This document shows, piece after piece, positions 61,362-64,000 of a stretch of 64,000 nt of DNA. The translations under genes were made by a program, and so were the position numbers. The notes beneath the pieces are model-generated. The model worked only from the letters and a program-made list of their open reading frames with translations, was not told the origin of the DNA and made no database searches. How positions within the stretch are numbered: the stretch's first letter is position 1; each line of letters starts with the position of its first letter. Source of the DNA: Paraburkholderia bannensis NBRC 103871 (GTDB lineage Bacteria; Pseudomonadota; Gammaproteobacteria; Burkholderiales; Burkholderiaceae); assembly GCF_000685015.1 (NCBI RefSeq), contig NZ_BAYA01000003.1, positions 310,001 through 374,000 of the forward strand, read 5' to 3'.

Positions 61362-61964
61362 TCAACTGGCGTGCGGCAGATTCAGAAGCAGCCGCGTCGT
61401 CACCATCGCGGCGTCGAGCGGGCGACGATCGCGACGGATTTTCTCCATCAGCGTCGCGCCCAGCCACAGTTCGTAAAGCGTTGCCGCCGTCGAGCCTGCA
61501 TCGCCGATACCGGTCAGCGAGCCGTCGGCGCGCCCCTCGTCGATACAGGCCGCGATGCGGCGGATGATCTCTTCGGTGCCACGGCGCAGCACCGCGCGCA
61601 TCGGCTCGGACAGGTCGCTGACTTCCGCGCCGAGCTTCACAGCAAGGCATTTGCCATCGGGGCCGTCCGCGCACTGCATCACGCGCCATTCCTCGAAATA
61701 GCCCATCAGGCGCTCGACGGGCGAACCGCCGCGCTGCACGAGCTGTTCTTCGAGACGTTCTTCATATTCGTCGAAGTAGCACTTCAGCAAGGCTTCGCCG
61801 AATGCCTCCTTCGAACCGAAATAGTGATAGAACGACCCCTTGGGGACGCCCGCGGTCGCGAGAATCTCGTTGAGACCGACGGCCGAAAAACCCTTGCCCA
61901 GAATGATGGGCATGGCGGTATCGAGGATGTGTTGCCGCACTTCGACGGCTGGCGCTGCGTTCAT
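61362..61964 (-). CDS. TetR family regulator (NemR-like)
   Basis: This 200-residue repressor has an N-terminal HTH (VRQHILDTAMPIILGKGFSA, then VPKGSFYHYFGSKEAFGEAL) and a ligand domain with CYFDEYEERLEEQLVQRGGS and CADGPDGKCLAVKLGAEVSD. The cysteines in CADGPDGKCL sit where NemR-type sensors carry reactive cysteines, so electrophile or chlorine sensing is plausible. Matching operators lie 24 bases upstream of its start and in front of the DJ-1-like gene. Control of both, and possibly of the divergent SGNH hydrolase, is inferred from operator positions. Confidence 0.9.
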   Translation of the reverse strand: MNAAPAVEVRQHILDTAMPIILGKGFSAVGLNEILATAGVPKGSFYHYFGSKEAFGEALLKCYFDEYEERLEEQLVQRGGSPVERLMGYFEEWRVMQCADGPDGKCLAVKLGAEVSDLSEPMRAVLRRGTEEIIRRIAACIDEGRADGSLTGIGDAGSTAATLYELWLGATLMEKIRRDRRPLDAAMVTTRLLLNLPHAS

Positions 61965-61987
61965 GGGTTGCCATGTTACAGGTGGAT

Positions 61988-62002
61988 TAGACCAGTCGTC
62001 TA
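61988..62002. promoter_or_regulatory. TetR operator 2 (TAGACCAGTCGTCTA)
   Basis: The second TAGAC-N5-GTCTA dyad, 24 bases upstream of tetR and 121 bases before the divergent SGNH hydrolase. It supports autorepression. Confidence 0.8.
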
Positions 62003-62086
62003 GTAATCTCCCGACTCACGAAGTGGATTTATCGCACCGGCCCGGCACGCGTGTTCGCGCACTAGAAAACGCGCGGCAGCTGGAGA

Positions 62087-62100
62087 TTTCGCATCGGAAA
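62087..62100. repeat. TTTCCGATNNGAAA dyad, copy 6
   Basis: TTTCGCATCGGAAA, complement form of TTTCCGATGCGAAA, 22 bases before the SGNH hydrolase start. Confidence 0.6.
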
Positions 62101-62122
62101 CTCACCACCAGGAGAGCCATCC

Positions 62123-62773
62123 ATGTCGTTACGCACCCTGCTCTGTTTTGGCGATTCGAACACCCACGGCACCAAGCCGCTGAACCTTCCCGGCGTGCTC
62201 GAACGCTTCGGCCCTGCCGACCGTTGGCCCGGCGTGCTGGCTGCCGCGCTTGGCGACGGCTGGCAGATCGTCGAAGAAGGCCTGCCCGCACGCACCACGG
62301 TTCACGACGACCCGATCGAGGGACGCCACAAGAACGGCCTCGCCTATTTGCGCCCGTGCCTGGAGAGCCAGTTGCCGGTCGACGTGGTCGTGCTGATGCT
62401 CGGCACCAACGACCTCAAGGCACGCTTTTGCGTCACGCCTGCCGATGTCGCCAATTCGGTGGACGTGCTGCTTGAAACGCTGGTCGCCTGCCGCGCGGGG
62501 CCGGACGGTACGACACCGCATGTGCTGCTGATGTCGCCCGCGCCGATCCAGGAAGTAGGCTTTCTCGGCGAGATTTTCACGGGCGGCGCGGCCAAGTCGC
62601 GCCTGCTCGCGCCGCTCTATGAACGCGTGGCGGTCAAATACGGCTCGGCGTTTCTCGATGCGGGCGAATTCGCGCGCGTCAGTTCGACCGACGGTATTCA
62701 CTACGAAGCGGAGCAGCATCACAAACTCGGCAACGCCGTGGCGAACGTCGTGCGCCAGCGCTTTATCGACTGA
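62123..62773 (+). CDS. SGNH/GDSL hydrolase (arylesterase type)
   Basis: This 216-residue hydrolase has block I FGDSN (Ser12), block III LMLGTNDLK, and block V DGIHYEAEQH with catalytic Asp190 and His193. The protein lacks a signal peptide, so it is cytosolic, like E. coli TesA-related arylesterases of this size. It would cleave small esters or thioesters. The ATG has CAGGAGAG 8 bases upstream. It is divergent from the TetR gene, with an operator and a repeated dyad between them. A strong bidirectional terminator follows. Confidence 0.93.
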   Translation: MSLRTLLCFGDSNTHGTKPLNLPGVLERFGPADRWPGVLAAALGDGWQIVEEGLPARTTVHDDPIEGRHKNGLAYLRPCLESQLPVDVVVLMLGTNDLKARFCVTPADVANSVDVLLETLVACRAGPDGTTPHVLLMSPAPIQEVGFLGEIFTGGAAKSRLLAPLYERVAVKYGSAFLDAGEFARVSSTDGIHYEAEQHHKLGNAVANVVRQRFID

Positions 62774-62805
62774 ACGCACTCAGGGGCAACCGAACGCATA
62801 AAAAC

Positions 62806-62844
62806 AAAAACGCCGCCGGGCGCAAACCCAGGCGGCGTTTTTTT
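62806..62844. terminator. Bidirectional terminator between SGNH hydrolase and cyo genes
   Basis: AACGCCGCC (62809-62817) and GGCGGCGTT (62831-62839) pair around a 13-base loop, with A5 upstream and T7 downstream. It ends both the hydrolase and the cyo operon. Confidence 0.92.
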
Positions 62845-62882
62845 GCTTCTCCCGCAGCGGATGCGGAATCAGCGCGATGCGC

Positions 62883-63212
62883 TTAACGCGACATCATGTT
62901 CATGCTGACGTTGTGCATGACCCACAGCGTGCCGATCACGACGATCAGCACCGTCATGGCCGTGAAGCCAAATGCGGTCACGTTCCAACGCTGGCCCGAC
63001 GACGTGTTCATATGCAGGAAGAACACGAGGTGAACCACAATCTGCACGACTGCCAGAACGGCCAGGCCGAGCAGCGCGGTTCCAGGCGCGAAGCCGCCAT
63101 GCAGAACCACCCAGAACGATGCTGCCGTGAGCACCACCGCCAGGATGAAACCAGCCAGATAGCCGCCGAAGCTGCCGTGGCTTTCTTCTTCGTGGATAGG
63201 ATGAGCACTCAT
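62883..63212 (-). CDS. cyoD: Cytochrome o ubiquinol oxidase subunit IV
   Basis: This 109-residue membrane subunit of the bo3 quinol oxidase has three hydrophobic helices: YLAGFILAVVLTAASFWVVL, the segment with VVQIVVHLVFFLHMN, and TAMTVLIVVIGTLWVMH. The HMN motif is typical. It assists assembly of the copper site. The ATG directly follows the cyoC stop, so the genes are coupled. It is the last gene of the operon before the terminator. Confidence 0.95.
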   Translation of the reverse strand: MSAHPIHEEESHGSFGGYLAGFILAVVLTAASFWVVLHGGFAPGTALLGLAVLAVVQIVVHLVFFLHMNTSSGQRWNVTAFGFTAMTVLIVVIGTLWVMHNVSMNMMSR

Positions 63213-63824
63213 TTAGATCACGCTCGCAAGGTAGACAAAGGAGAACACGCAGATCCAGACGATGTCCAGAAAGTGCCAGAAAAGGCTCAGGCACGACAGG
63301 CGGCGGATTTCGCGATCGCCCAGTTCCGGTGCCTTCAGCGTCTGCACCATCAGGACGACCATCCAGATCATGCCGAACGTCACGTGGATACCGTGGGTGG
63401 CAACCAGCGTGAAGAACGACGACAGGAACGCGCTGCGTTGCGGGCCGTTGCCTTCGGCGATCATGTTCGCGAACTCATGGAGTTCGAAATACAGGAACGT
63501 TGCGCCCAGCAGGAACGTAATGGCCAGCCAGAAGAACACCTGGCCCTTGCGATGCTTGTGCGCGCCGATCATCGCGAAGCCGTACGTGATGGACGACAGC
63601 AGCAGCACTGCCGTTTCCATCGCGACGCCGTTGATGTCGAACAGGTCCTTACCCGACGGGCCACCAGCGAACTGGTGCTGCATCACGGCAAACACTGCGA
63701 ACAGCGTGCCGAACAGAATGCAGTCGGTCATCAGGTACAGCCAGAAACCGAACACCGAGTGTGACGGCGGGTGATCGTGGTGATCGTGCTCCGCGAGTGC
63801 GGCCGCACCAGTTTTCGTCAACAT
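63213..63824 (-). CDS. cyoC: Cytochrome o ubiquinol oxidase subunit III
   Basis: This 203-residue haem-copper oxidase subunit III has five transmembrane helices: FGFWLYLMTDCILFGTLFAV, AVLLLSSITYGFAMIGAHKH, and FFTLVATHGIHVTFGMIWMV among them. Its start overlaps the cyoB stop by one base (TGATG), and its stop abuts cyoD. The subunit stabilises the bo3 complex that oxidises ubiquinol and pumps protons. Confidence 0.96.
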   Translation of the reverse strand: MLTKTGAAALAEHDHHDHPPSHSVFGFWLYLMTDCILFGTLFAVFAVMQHQFAGGPSGKDLFDINGVAMETAVLLLSSITYGFAMIGAHKHRKGQVFFWLAITFLLGATFLYFELHEFANMIAEGNGPQRSAFLSSFFTLVATHGIHVTFGMIWMVVLMVQTLKAPELGDREIRRLSCLSLFWHFLDIVWICVFSFVYLASVI

Positions 63825-64000
63825 CAGTTGGCCTCCAGTGCTTCTTCAACCTTGCCACCGCGTTGCTTGTCAGCAAACGCCTTGACCAGTGCGCGACTAC
63901 GCGCTTCTTCGTCTGCCCGAACCTTGGCGGCCGGGATGTAATAGCCTTCGTTCTTCTGGAAGCTGTAGGCGATAGCCGTACCGACGATGCCGATAAAGCC
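63824..64000 (-). CDS. cyoB: Cytochrome o ubiquinol oxidase subunit I, C-terminal end only
   Basis: The last 58 codons of cyoB, cut by the right edge. They show the final membrane helix (GFIGIVGTAIAYSFQ) and the charged tail ending KQRGGKVEEALEAN, as in CyoB. The haem-copper catalytic core lies outside the window. The stop codon overlaps the cyoC start. Confidence 0.92.
   Translation of the reverse strand, partial: GFIGIVGTAIAYSFQKNEGYYIPAAKVRADEEARSRALVKAFADKQRGGKVEEALEAN

Overview
The window is a chromosomal stretch from a high-GC betaproteobacterium, most likely Burkholderiaceae of the Paraburkholderia/Caballeronia/Burkholderia type. This is inferred from the gene repertoire: a Burkholderia-style trimeric porin, PcaQ-controlled pcaHG, a cyo quinol oxidase, mmsAB, a four-ABC-module UvrA-like protein near 2000 residues, DUF2783 beside an aromatic monooxygenase, and many LysR/MFS pairs. 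I see no rRNA, tRNA, CRISPR array, transposase, integrase or phage gene. The region reads as ordinary accessory and metabolic chromosome, about 55 genes in short divergent or convergent units.

Layout. 0-4 kb: an MHS-type transporter and an M20 amidohydrolase, divergent from a LysR regulator. 4-9 kb: a TonB-dependent siderophore receptor behind a Fur-like box, convergent with a BamA-type Omp85 protein. 9-11 kb: a small unknown protein and a solitary squalene/phytoene synthase. 11-16 kb: mmsB, mmsA and an MHS transporter divergent from a LysR gene. 16-21.5 kb: a BON protein, a LysR/MFS divergent pair, a beta carbonic anhydrase and two small ORFs. 21-25 kb: an aldo/keto reductase, a DHA2 exporter and a DedA-rhodanese fusion. 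25-29 kb: an MhpA-like monooxygenase with DUF2783 partner between two LuxR regulators. 29.5-33 kb: gamma-glutamyltransferase and a second DHA2 exporter. 33-36.4 kb: a tight four-gene operon (CDP-alcohol phosphatidyltransferase, 2OG-Fe(II) oxygenase, flippase-like protein, nucleotidyltransferase) that looks like an undescribed head-group pathway. 36.5-41.5 kb: small exported proteins, a porin, a lipoprotein and a YdjM-like membrane hydrolase. 41.5-44.6 kb: an ALDH7 dehydrogenase, a small DUF6900-like protein and an XRE-cupin regulator. 44.6-47.1 kb: pcaQ and pcaHG. 47-48.4 kb: an NnrU protein and a truncated H-NS-like protein. 48.7-54.7 kb: the giant UvrA-like ATPase behind a near-consensus LexA box. 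54.8-57.3 kb: a SPINDLY-type TPR/O-GlcNAc transferase. 57.6-62.8 kb: adhP and an electrophile/quinone-stress-like cluster (ABM monooxygenase, old-yellow-enzyme, DJ-1/PfpI protein, TetR with two matching operators, SGNH hydrolase). 62.9-64 kb: the 3' end of cyoBCD.

Themes. Catabolism of aromatics (protocatechuate, possibly phenylpropionate-like substrates), branched-chain amino acids and lysine or pipecolate is paired with uptake transporters and local regulators. Envelope functions are prominent (receptor, Omp85, porin, lipid head-group operon). Damage-response elements are visible as a LexA box and TetR operators.

Most unexpected pattern. The 14-bp dyad TTTCCGATNNGAAA occurs exactly six times and nearly so at least seven more, both between genes and inside them. 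It sits directly upstream of several starts. None of the annotated regulators explains it.
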